This document shows, in pieces, positions 25,809-31,750 of a stretch of DNA of 31,750 nucleotides; the first letter of the stretch is position 1; the number at the start of each line of letters is the position of its first letter. Made by a program: the position numbers and the translations under genes. The stretch comes from TCS55 sp964343505. GTDB taxonomy: Bacteria; Fidelibacterota; Marinisomatia; Marinisomatales; TCS55. Under the pieces are notes generated by a model. The model worked only from the letters and a program-made list of their open reading frames with translations, searched no databases and was not told the origin of the DNA. The stretch is taken from NCBI GenBank assembly GCA_964343505.1, contig CAYFJU010000031.1:1-31750 (forward strand). Direction: 5' to 3'.

Positions 25809-27218
25809 CTAGCTTATTCCCATTAGGACTTCTTGCAGCACATTTTGAAATGATTCAATCTCTGCTGCAGTATTGAAATATCCCGTTGAGACCCGAATGC
25901 CGTAAGACATTTTAGGGGACTGGTTAAGATATATTGGATTAGGGATAGCGATTGAACGAACCTGAATATTTTTTTCCAATAATTGTTCAACGACCAGGTT
26001 AGCCGTATGTTTGTCCTTCAATGGATTTTGGGGTTTATCCCACCTGAAGGGGAAAAACGTCGTGAGTCCGGATAATAATTTTTTGTCTAAATGGGGTGAA
26101 ATGATGCATCCGGGTGCTCGGGTTATAATGAAATCTTTGACATTTTTTGACAATGTAAGAATGTGTTTCTCAATCTGCGGGGCACCGCCTTCATCCTCAA
26201 CGAAATTCATTGCCCTTACCATTGCAACAAATCCCGGGGCATTGCTGCAGCCTCTTACCTGGAGTGCTTTAGCCATAGGGTAGTTTGAAGTTCCATCCTT
26301 GTTTGTTTCCGAGTATCTAATCATCCGTTGGGAAATCGAGGGGTAAAATTCTGGAGGGCGTATATCAGCATTGCGGATGTATAACACTCCTGTACTGGGA
26401 GGACCATTCAAAAATTTATGCCCCGGACAAGCATAAAAATCACTGTTCTCCAAACTGTCCCCATTTTTGCTAATATCAACCATCCCTAAAGCCTGCGCAC
26501 CATCAACGATCAAATAAGGAATATTGAGCTCATTTGCTTTATCACGAAGCGCACGAAGCGGCAAGCGTACGCCGGTAGTGGGATAAATATGAGACACACA
26601 AAGTGCCTTTGCATTCCTTAAATTATTTGAATCGGGGAATAAGGTATCGATGAGTTCGCTATTTTCCATCTTATTCAGTTTTTCAGCGGCGGGAAATGAT
26701 TGGGTCTTTATCTGCACCCCTTGCTTTTCATGGATTATCTGCAAGGGAGATCTCATAGCCGGGTGTTCGTGATTGGTTGTCACAACCTTATCCTTTGAGC
26801 TAAAGTTCAACCCCATCAAAGTCATACTTAAACCCATTGTGGTATTGTCGGTGAGACAAATATTATTTATCCCGACGTTTAAAAACTCAGCCACCTTTTC
26901 CCGGTTTAATTCCTGCCGTTTCCCAAGAATTGGATCCAGTTCATAAGATGTTGTTGGGTGAGTAGCCCACTGGATTAAATTTTCCTGTAAAGTTGATAGG
27001 ACACATTCAGGCATGGTGCCCTCGGTACCATTGTTTAGGTATATAAAACCAGGTGGTAACTGGGAAAAACGGCAACCCTTGCTCCATGACTCATCTTCCA
27101 AAATATTGCGGGAGAGTTGACCTTTTGCACCCACCCCACCTGCCAAAGCTGCGCCGGCCATACCAACCGTTTTCAGAAAAATTCTTCGTGTAGATTTAAC
27201 CTTTGAAATTGTTTTCAA
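25809..27218 (-). CDS. Tat-exported class-V aminotransferase-like PLP enzyme (first copy)
   Basis: A 469-residue fold-type-I PLP enzyme. The N-terminus has a twin-arginine signal, STRRIFLKTVG (Arg11, Arg12), followed by a short hydrophobic Ala/Gly stretch, which implies export in a folded, cofactor-loaded state. The catalytic domain has NNGTEGTMP, VDGAQALG (pyridine-binding Asp239) and ACPGHKFLNGPPSTGVLY with Schiff-base Lys268. The nearest recognisable type is the isopenicillin-N-epimerase-like / cysteine-desulfurase-like class V group, but no persulfide Cys loop is seen. The reaction could be a transamination, racemisation or beta-elimination. It is 24 nt downstream of the MalY-type lyase gene on the same strand. 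A second, diverged copy lies at 29453. Confidence 0.88.
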   Translation of the reverse strand: MKTISKVKSTRRIFLKTVGMAGAALAGGVGAKGQLSRNILEDESWSKGCRFSQLPPGFIYLNNGTEGTMPECVLSTLQENLIQWATHPTTSYELDPILGKRQELNREKVAEFLNVGINNICLTDNTTMGLSMTLMGLNFSSKDKVVTTNHEHPAMRSPLQIIHEKQGVQIKTQSFPAAEKLNKMENSELIDTLFPDSNNLRNAKALCVSHIYPTTGVRLPLRALRDKANELNIPYLIVDGAQALGMVDISKNGDSLENSDFYACPGHKFLNGPPSTGVLYIRNADIRPPEFYPSISQRMIRYSETNKDGTSNYPMAKALQVRGCSNAPGFVAMVRAMNFVEDEGGAPQIEKHILTLSKNVKDFIITRAPGCIISPHLDKKLLSGLTTFFPFRWDKPQNPLKDKHTANLVVEQLLEKNIQVRSIAIPNPIYLNQSPKMSYGIRVSTGYFNTAAEIESFQNVLQEVLMGIS

Positions 27219-27242
27219 TCCCCTAACTGATTTAAGGATCTA

Positions 27243-28436
27243 TTAATTCCCATGATTTTGGAGTTGGCTGATGGCAGATTCTAATTTTTGAAGACCTGCA
27301 GTCAGCATTTGCTTTGGACATGCGATTGTCATTCTCGCAAACCCCGCACCTTGTCTCCCAAACCAATATCCGGCATTTAGAGCGATTCCGGCCTTTTGGG
27401 CTAAAAACGATTCAAGTTCCTTTACATCCATTCCCAACTGGCGAAAATCCAGCCAAATCAAGAAGGTACCCTCAGGCTCAATTAATTTAACTATCGGTAT
27501 TCTTTCAAGAAGAAACTTACGGATATATTCAATATTGTCCTGCAAATAATCAAGGAGCTGATCAAACCACATCCCACCAGTACGATAGGCTGTTTCAACA
27601 GCAACGACAGAAAAGGCATTTGTTTTATTGATTATAAGGCGTTTTGTGAAAGCAGTATATTGATCCCGAAATGTCTTATTTGGGATAATGACGAATCCAT
27701 CCGTGACAGCGGCAATATTGAATGTCTTTGCCGGTGATATGCAGATAAAGGAATTCTGGGCAAATTCATTTGAAATTGAAGCGAATGGTGTATAATGGTT
27801 CCCCTTAAAAACAAAATCTCCGTGTATCTCATCTGCAACGATTAATACATTATGTTTGAGACATATTTCCCCAACGCGTTTTAATTCTTTTTTTGACCAA
27901 ACCCTGCTCACCGGATTATGGGGATTGCAGAGGATTAACATTTTTGTTTTCGAATCGGACGCTTTTTCTTCCAAATCATCATAATCAATCTTGTATCTGC
28001 CATCTACAATTCGAAGGGGATTGCGAATGACAATCCTATCATTGTCACGAATCGCTAAGCGAAATTCAAAGAAAACAGGTGGCTGGACGATAATACCGTC
28101 GCCTTCTTCAGTGTGGATATTGATTAAGCCGGCAATTGCATTCAATATGCCCCGGCTAAAGCACAAATGCGACCGATCAATTTTCCAACGGTGGCGATGA
28201 GCATACCACTGTATTATGACACCATAAAGACTGTCCTGTTTATACTCATAACCAAATATGCCATTTTCAGCACGGGCCACCAGACGCTCTTGAACAGATG
28301 GAGGTGCTTGAAATTCCATGTCCGCAACCCAAAAAGGCAGGAGATCTTCACGTCCAAAATGACGGAGCATGGCCGCTTTGTTCCATTTTTCAGCGGCTGA
28401 TTTTGATCTATCTATGATTTTATCGAAATCTGGCAT
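27243..28436 (-). CDS. MalY/PatB-family PLP C-S lyase or aminotransferase
   Basis: A 397-residue cytoplasmic PLP enzyme of the MalY/PatB branch, which cleaves cystathionine-type C-S bonds to pyruvate, ammonia and a thiol. Family marks are PFWVADMEFQAP near residue 35, LCNPHNPVSRVWSKKEL (169-185), ADEIHGDFVF (201-210) and SPAKTFNIAAV with Schiff-base Lys237. Start support is modest (AGGG close to the ATG). With the Tat-type PLP gene immediately downstream it forms a two-gene PLP unit. No cystathionine biosynthesis gene is adjacent. Whether it prefers cystathionine, cysteine conjugates or transamination cannot be told. Confidence 0.87.
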   Translation of the reverse strand: MPDFDKIIDRSKSAAEKWNKAAMLRHFGREDLLPFWVADMEFQAPPSVQERLVARAENGIFGYEYKQDSLYGVIIQWYAHRHRWKIDRSHLCFSRGILNAIAGLINIHTEEGDGIIVQPPVFFEFRLAIRDNDRIVIRNPLRIVDGRYKIDYDDLEEKASDSKTKMLILCNPHNPVSRVWSKKELKRVGEICLKHNVLIVADEIHGDFVFKGNHYTPFASISNEFAQNSFICISPAKTFNIAAVTDGFVIIPNKTFRDQYTAFTKRLIINKTNAFSVVAVETAYRTGGMWFDQLLDYLQDNIEYIRKFLLERIPIVKLIEPEGTFLIWLDFRQLGMDVKELESFLAQKAGIALNAGYWFGRQGAGFARMTIACPKQMLTAGLQKLESAISQLQNHGN

Positions 28437-28576
28437 GCCCTAAATCTTGAGAATTTATAATCGATAGTTTACTCGTTGATTTTCTGATAGACAATAAATT
28501 ATTGTATTTGATGGTTGGTACTGATGTGCCAACTGATTGACTGCTGAAGCACCAGTACGGGCAGAAAACTGAAAGT

Positions 28577-28594
28577 AAGCGAATCCGGTCGCTT
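28577..28594 (-). terminator. possible terminator downstream of tmRNA
   Basis: On the minus strand AAGCGA and TCGCTT form a 6-bp stem around a CCGGAT loop, starting 9 nt after the mature tmRNA 3' end. A moderately T-rich run (ACTTTCAGTTTTCTG) follows. The stem is short, so the call is tentative. Confidence 0.3.
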
Positions 28595-28602
28595 GAATGA
28601 AG

Positions 28603-28952
28603 TGGAGGCGGGGAGAATCGAACTCCCGTCCGAAATAGAATTACGCTAAACATCTACATGCTTAGTCAAACGGATCAGGCTTACCCAAAACTGCCCCGCT
28701 GACGCGGCCATTATGGGCAAAGTCTGTTAAAGTCTTATCCTGATATCACAGACAACAATCAGGACCAGCCTATGTAATTGACGCCCTTAGATCCGGCCAT
28801 AGGCGCACCAAATCCAGGACGGGCCAGCTTAATTAAGCAGCGGCCATGTAGCCGTAATCGGCATTTATGGTTTTTCCAGGTGATTTACGAGATGCCTGGG
28901 CCTCGACATGCCATTTAACGCGATGCATATCCCGTCGAAACCGATCGCCCCC
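28603..28952 (-). ncRNA. ssrA: tmRNA (transfer-messenger RNA)
   Basis: A 350-nt one-piece tmRNA. The 5' end is GGGGGCGATCGGTTTCGACG, containing the conserved GGTTTCGAC of the tRNA-like domain. The 3' end has a T arm GGGAG-TTCGATT-CTCCC and an acceptor strand CGCCTCC that pairs with 5' GGGGGCG (one G-U pair), followed by discriminator A. CCA is not encoded. The tag frame at 28833-28877 most likely reads GKTINADYGYMAAA before TAA if GGA is the resume codon (nt 76 of the RNA). The hydrophobic -MAAA end suits ClpXP-type proteases. With SmpB it rescues stalled ribosomes. Short frames overlapping it on either strand are not genes. Confidence 0.95.
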
Positions 28953-28988
28953 ATTGTCAAATATCTTTTGGAATTTACGCCCAAAAAA

Positions 28989-29040
28989 GGAAATGCCGCA
29001 GAATCTTCAACGATTAATGAAAATGCTGCGGCTTATTTCC
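28989..29040. other. long imperfect stem-loop upstream of tmRNA
   Basis: GGAAAT-GCCGCAG (28989-29001) pairs with CTGCGGC and ATTTCC (29026-29040) with a 2-nt bulge and a 24-nt loop. It sits 37 nt before the tmRNA 5' end in a 335-nt gap that has no convincing gene on either strand. Purpose unknown. Confidence 0.4.
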
Positions 29041-29209
29041 GAAATTAAGGCTCCGAACGCCAACCCAGAGCCCTATCACTTTTTCACTTGCCAACCTCTT
29101 CAATTCGAATTCTTAAATGAACCCTGCCAAAGAGGCATTGCAATATAATAGCAGGGAAAAATTTAACGCAATAGCGAAACTGAATATTTTTAATCTTTTT
29201 TTCTGCAGA

Positions 29210-29230
29210 ACCTAAAGTGATACTTTAGGT
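29210..29230 (+). terminator. hairpin with T-rich tail, orphan terminator-like
   Basis: ACCTAAAGT and ACTTTAGGT form a perfect 9-bp stem with loop GAT, followed on the plus strand by GTGCATTTTTATTTT. No plus-strand gene precedes it, since tmRNA runs the other way. It may end an unannotated small transcript or act as an insulator before tRNA-Lys. Confidence 0.4.
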
Positions 29231-29287
29231 GTGCATTTTTATTTTGCCGCTCCTCAACAAACGACATAATTTCAGGCTTGAATTTCG

Positions 29288-29360
29288 GCCCGTGTAGCTC
29301 AGTTGGTAGAGCAGGTGACTCTTAATCACTTGGCCGGGGGTTCGAATCCTCCCGCGGGCA
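29288..29360 (+). tRNA. tRNA-Lys (anticodon CUU)
   Basis: A full cloverleaf of 73 nt. Acceptor GCCCGTG pairs with CGCGGGC. The D arm is GCTC...GAGC. The anticodon stem GGTGA/TCACT closes the loop CTCTTAA with anticodon CTT, reading AAG (Lys). The T arm is GGGGG-TTCGAAT-CCTCC and the discriminator is A. CCA is not encoded and must be added by CCA transferase, as also for the tmRNA. Confidence 0.95.
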
Positions 29361-29452
29361 CATTTTAATTATACCGCCTCCAGTTTGGTATTTATCCGCA
29401 CAGGTATTAAACTCCCCTACTATTAAAGACATATCCTTATGAAGGAGGGATT

Positions 29453-30748
29453 ATGAACAATTTAGATCGACGTCAATTTTTAGGATCACTCGCCCAGCCC
29501 GCCGCCGTGGCTTCCGTGATGATGGCCAATCCAGCAATAATGGCCAAAGCATTATCAAAGATCAAGAGTGCGACTGGGGACCCCAAAGACATCGCCAGGG
29601 ATGAATCCTACTGGCGGGAAATCCAGCAGGGCTATACGGCCGACCGCAGCATGATCAATCTGAATAATGGCGGCGTCAGCCCCTCCCCTGCTATTGTACA
29701 GGATGCCATGAAGCGCCACCTTGATTTTTCCAACACTTCCCCGGCTTATTCCATGTGGCGCATTTTAGAGCCCCAGCGGGAACCGGTTCGACGAAGAATG
29801 GCACGCTTTTTTAAATGCGACCCTGAGGAAATCGCACTAACACGGAATGCATCAGAAGGACTTCAAATTTGTCAGAATGGAATTGACTTGAAATCCGGTG
29901 ATGAAGTTCTCACCACCACCCAGGACTATGGTCGCATGATTAATACCTTCAAACAGCGGGAATGCCGCGACGGCATTTTGATGAAGCAATTTAAAATTCC
30001 AGTCCCTGCAGAAAATGAGAACGAGATTGTCCGTTTATTTGAAAAGAATATTACACCCAAAACAAAAATGATTCTTATGTGCCACATGATCAATCTGACG
30101 GGGCAAATCCTGCCGGTGAAGAAAGTGGTGCGGATGGCTCGTAAATATGGCATCCCGGTGATCGTGGATGGGGCTCATACTTTCGCCCATTTTGATTTTG
30201 ATGTTACTGATTTGGATTGTGACTATTATGCCACCAGTCTTCATAAATGGCTCTGTGCGCCCCATGGTACAGGCATGCTGTATGTCCGAAAAGAAAAAAT
30301 TGCCGACCTCTGGCCCCTTCAGGCACCTGATGAGTGCGGGAAGGATGATATCCGTAAATTCGAAGAAATCGGTACGCACCCTGCCGCCAATTATTTGGCC
30401 ATTGGTGACGCCCTGACCTTTCACCAGGGCATAGGCAGTAAAAATAAGGAAGAACGGTTAATCTATCTCCGGGACCGCTGGGCCAAAAGGCTGCGAAAAC
30501 ATGATCGCATCAAACTGCATACCAGTTTAAAACGGGGGAAAGGCTGCGCCATTGCCACCGTTCAGATTGAAGGCATTGATACGGCCGATGTGGCCAAGCA
30601 CCTGTGGAACAAATATCGAATCTTCGTGGTGGCCATCAAGCACGCGGAGTTCGAAGGCTGCCGCGTCACCCCCCATGTTTACACAACTATAGAAGAAATA
30701 GACCGTTTTACCGATGCCATGGAAGCGATTCTGAAAAACGGGGTATGA
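29453..30748 (+). CDS. Tat-exported class-V aminotransferase-like PLP enzyme (second copy)
   Basis: A 431-residue PLP enzyme, related in plan to the one at 25809 but clearly diverged. The N-terminus NLDRRQFLGSLAQPAAVASV is a Tat signal (Arg6, Arg7). The catalytic domain has INLNNGGVSPSP, RNASEGLQI, VDGAHTFAHFD (Asp239) and ATSLHKWLCAPHGTGMLY with Schiff-base Lys265. GAAGGAGGGATT gives a very strong ribosome site. The stop TGA overlaps the ATG of the downstream RidA gene (ATGA), so the two products are coupled. The best guess is an isopenicillin-N-epimerase-like or C-S lyase-like activity outside the cytoplasm; the substrate is unknown. Confidence 0.9.
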   Translation: MNNLDRRQFLGSLAQPAAVASVMMANPAIMAKALSKIKSATGDPKDIARDESYWREIQQGYTADRSMINLNNGGVSPSPAIVQDAMKRHLDFSNTSPAYSMWRILEPQREPVRRRMARFFKCDPEEIALTRNASEGLQICQNGIDLKSGDEVLTTTQDYGRMINTFKQRECRDGILMKQFKIPVPAENENEIVRLFEKNITPKTKMILMCHMINLTGQILPVKKVVRMARKYGIPVIVDGAHTFAHFDFDVTDLDCDYYATSLHKWLCAPHGTGMLYVRKEKIADLWPLQAPDECGKDDIRKFEEIGTHPAANYLAIGDALTFHQGIGSKNKEERLIYLRDRWAKRLRKHDRIKLHTSLKRGKGCAIATVQIEGIDTADVAKHLWNKYRIFVVAIKHAEFEGCRVTPHVYTTIEEIDRFTDAMEAILKNGV

Positions 30749-31197
30749 CGATGCGATGGTTATTTACTCTGGTGGTTGGTTTATGTCTCATCGCCTGCGA
30801 AAACGATTCGGATGATATTAAAAAGGTAATTTCCACTGATAAAGCGCCCAAAGCCATCGGCCCCTATTCCCAGGCGATTTTGGTGGATGAGGTACTCTAC
30901 CTTGCGGGGCAGATTGCACTCGACCCTGAAACAGGACAATTGGTTGAGGGCAGTATCGAAGTTCAGACCCACCGCGTGATGCAAAACCTGGGCGCTGTTT
31001 TAGAAGCGGCCGGTTATGAATTTGATGATGTGGTCCAGGCCCAGGTGTTTTTATCGGACTTGAATAATTATCAGGCCATGAATTCAGTATATGCCAAATA
31101 TTTTGATGAAAGCCCACCCGCCAGGGCTGTGGTGGAAGCGGCGCGCATCCCCAGGGATGCCCTGGTTGAGATTATGATGGTGGCTCAAAAGCCTTAA
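30745..31197 (+). CDS. lipoprotein RidA (YjgF/UK114) imine/enamine deaminase
   Basis: A 150-residue RidA-family protein, with an added lipoprotein signal: MRWLFTLVVGLCLIAC, Cys18 when started at 30745. The core has APKAIGPYSQAILVDEVLYL, AGQIALDPETG, and SPPARAVVEAARIPRDALVE with the conserved catalytic Arg in PPAR. RidA hydrolyses reactive 2-aminoacrylate-type enamines and imines made by PLP enzymes, normally in the cytoplasm. Here the signal anchors it to a membrane. The start at 30745 overlaps the PLP gene stop (ATGA); an ATG at 30751 is the alternative. The gene overlaps the convergent lipoprotein gene by 4 nt. Confidence 0.92.
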   Translation: MTMRWLFTLVVGLCLIACENDSDDIKKVISTDKAPKAIGPYSQAILVDEVLYLAGQIALDPETGQLVEGSIEVQTHRVMQNLGAVLEAAGYEFDDVVQAQVFLSDLNNYQAMNSVYAKYFDESPPARAVVEAARIPRDALVEIMMVAQKP

Positions 31198-31613
31198 TTA
31201 TCACACTCGTTTCCTTCACCGTAAGTCACCTTTAATCCGTCCTCCAACATTTCATAGGTGACTACGGAATCAATAAACCCTTCTTCAAAATCTTCTGATT
31301 TACCGCCGCCGTAAAGTGTATCAAAAGGGCACAACCACCGTAACATGGGCAAGGTTACCTGCCCCACGACTTGTTTTCCATTCGCGGCTGTAAAAAGGAT
31401 ATTCTGGCGATAAGTCTTAAACACATTCTCCGTTTGATTGATAATTTCCCCCGTAAAGGATAAGGCATAGGTTGTAGGCATACCAAATCCGCCGCCGGAT
31501 TCCGCAATACGAAATTTATCCAAATTAACAATCGGCAATGTTTCATCAAAAGTATCCGGTTCATTCTTCTGGCAGCCGATTAAAAGACCCAAAAGTAATA
31601 TCCATTTTTTCAT
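31194..31613 (-). CDS. small lipoprotein of unknown function
   Basis: A 139-residue protein of no family I recognise. It has a textbook lipoprotein signal (MKKWILLLGLLIGC, Cys14). The mature part is acidic and strand-rich, with ESGGGFGMPTTYALSFTGEI, LPMLRWLCPFDTLYGGG and a C-terminal GEGNECDN. Cys residues in LRWLCPFD and near the end (NECDN) might form a disulfide. The frame overlaps the RidA stop by 4 nt in a convergent arrangement. A GGGGGAAAG about 12 nt before the ATG is a possible but distant ribosome site. The remaining bases to the end of the window show no further gene. Confidence 0.75.
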   Translation of the reverse strand: MKKWILLLGLLIGCQKNEPDTFDETLPIVNLDKFRIAESGGGFGMPTTYALSFTGEIINQTENVFKTYRQNILFTAANGKQVVGQVTLPMLRWLCPFDTLYGGGKSEDFEEGFIDSVVTYEMLEDGLKVTYGEGNECDN

Positions 31614-31750
31614 GCTTTAATTCTTTCCCCCTCGTTAATAATTGCGGGGAGAAAATAGGTGATTCTGAATTCGGTTTCAAAATGGTAATCATGCGTAATT
31701 TGACACTTGGAGAGACATGGTTTACACATTGATAATTTAAGTTATCTATT

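Noticed and set aside
28420..28653. Minus-strand ORF of 77 codons between the MalY gene and tmRNA
   Set aside because: It reads through the tmRNA T arm and the start of the MalY gene. The tmRNA explains the sequence.
28867..29148. Plus-strand ORF of 93 codons over the tmRNA 5' part
   Set aside because: Half of it is antisense to the tmRNA, and the rest has no recognisable protein features or ribosome site.
31538..31732. Plus-strand ORF of 64 codons near the right end
   Set aside because: It overlaps the signal peptide of the lipoprotein on the other strand and has no motif or ribosome site.

Overview
The window looks like a chromosomal segment of a Gram-negative bacterium of the FCB/Bacteroidetes-like grade. 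A marine Marinimicrobia (SAR406)-type lineage would fit, but that assignment is inference from gene style and not from a marker-gene comparison. Evidence for an outer membrane is a TonB-dependent receptor with an N-terminal carboxypeptidase-regulatory-like domain, several lipoproteins with lipoboxes, and two Tat-exported proteins. Many genes start without a clear Shine-Dalgarno sequence, and GTG and TTG starts occur. No rRNA, CRISPR array, transposase or phage gene was seen.

Layout. (1) 1-2280 is AT-rich and eroded: a C10 (streptopain-like) protease gene on the minus strand broken by one in-frame TAA, the 44-codon tail of a lost isoaspartyl peptidase/asparaginase, and a palindromic dispersed-type repeat. 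(2) 2280-12573 is an amino-acid and peptide scavenging zone: a PepSY membrane protein overlapping a lipoprotein D-aminoacylase, a large TonB-dependent receptor, a LysR regulator 3 nt from a PLP aminotransferase, a saccharopine-dehydrogenase-like oxidoreductase cut short by an in-frame TAG, and an exported gamma-glutamyltransferase. (3) 12576-18917 holds purine nucleoside phosphorylase and RlmN (overlapping, minus strand), then moxR and DUF58 on the plus strand with a four-helix-bundle gene wedged between them, a strong bidirectional terminator, a TPR lipoprotein and a PfkB kinase.

(4) 19033-25768 is a dense plus-strand housekeeping run: metallophosphoesterase, cysteine desulfurase, mnmA, a small exported protein, a LytR_C protein, rsfS, argS and marC, with several start/stop overlaps. 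The desulfurase and MnmA probably cooperate to make 2-thiouridine in tRNA. (5) 25809-31613 holds a Tat-signal class-V PLP enzyme with a MalY/PatB-type C-S lyase on the minus strand, tmRNA (minus), tRNA-Lys(CUU), a second Tat-signal class-V PLP enzyme translationally coupled to a lipoprotein RidA, and a small lipoprotein.

The most interesting idea is an extracytoplasmic PLP-enzyme/RidA pair: a Tat-exported (hence prefolded, cofactor-loaded) PLP enzyme coupled by an ATGA overlap to an imine deaminase that carries a lipoprotein signal. Other points worth checking are the two single-stop gene disruptions, the inverted repeats around the four-helix-bundle gene, and the unusual tmRNA tag.
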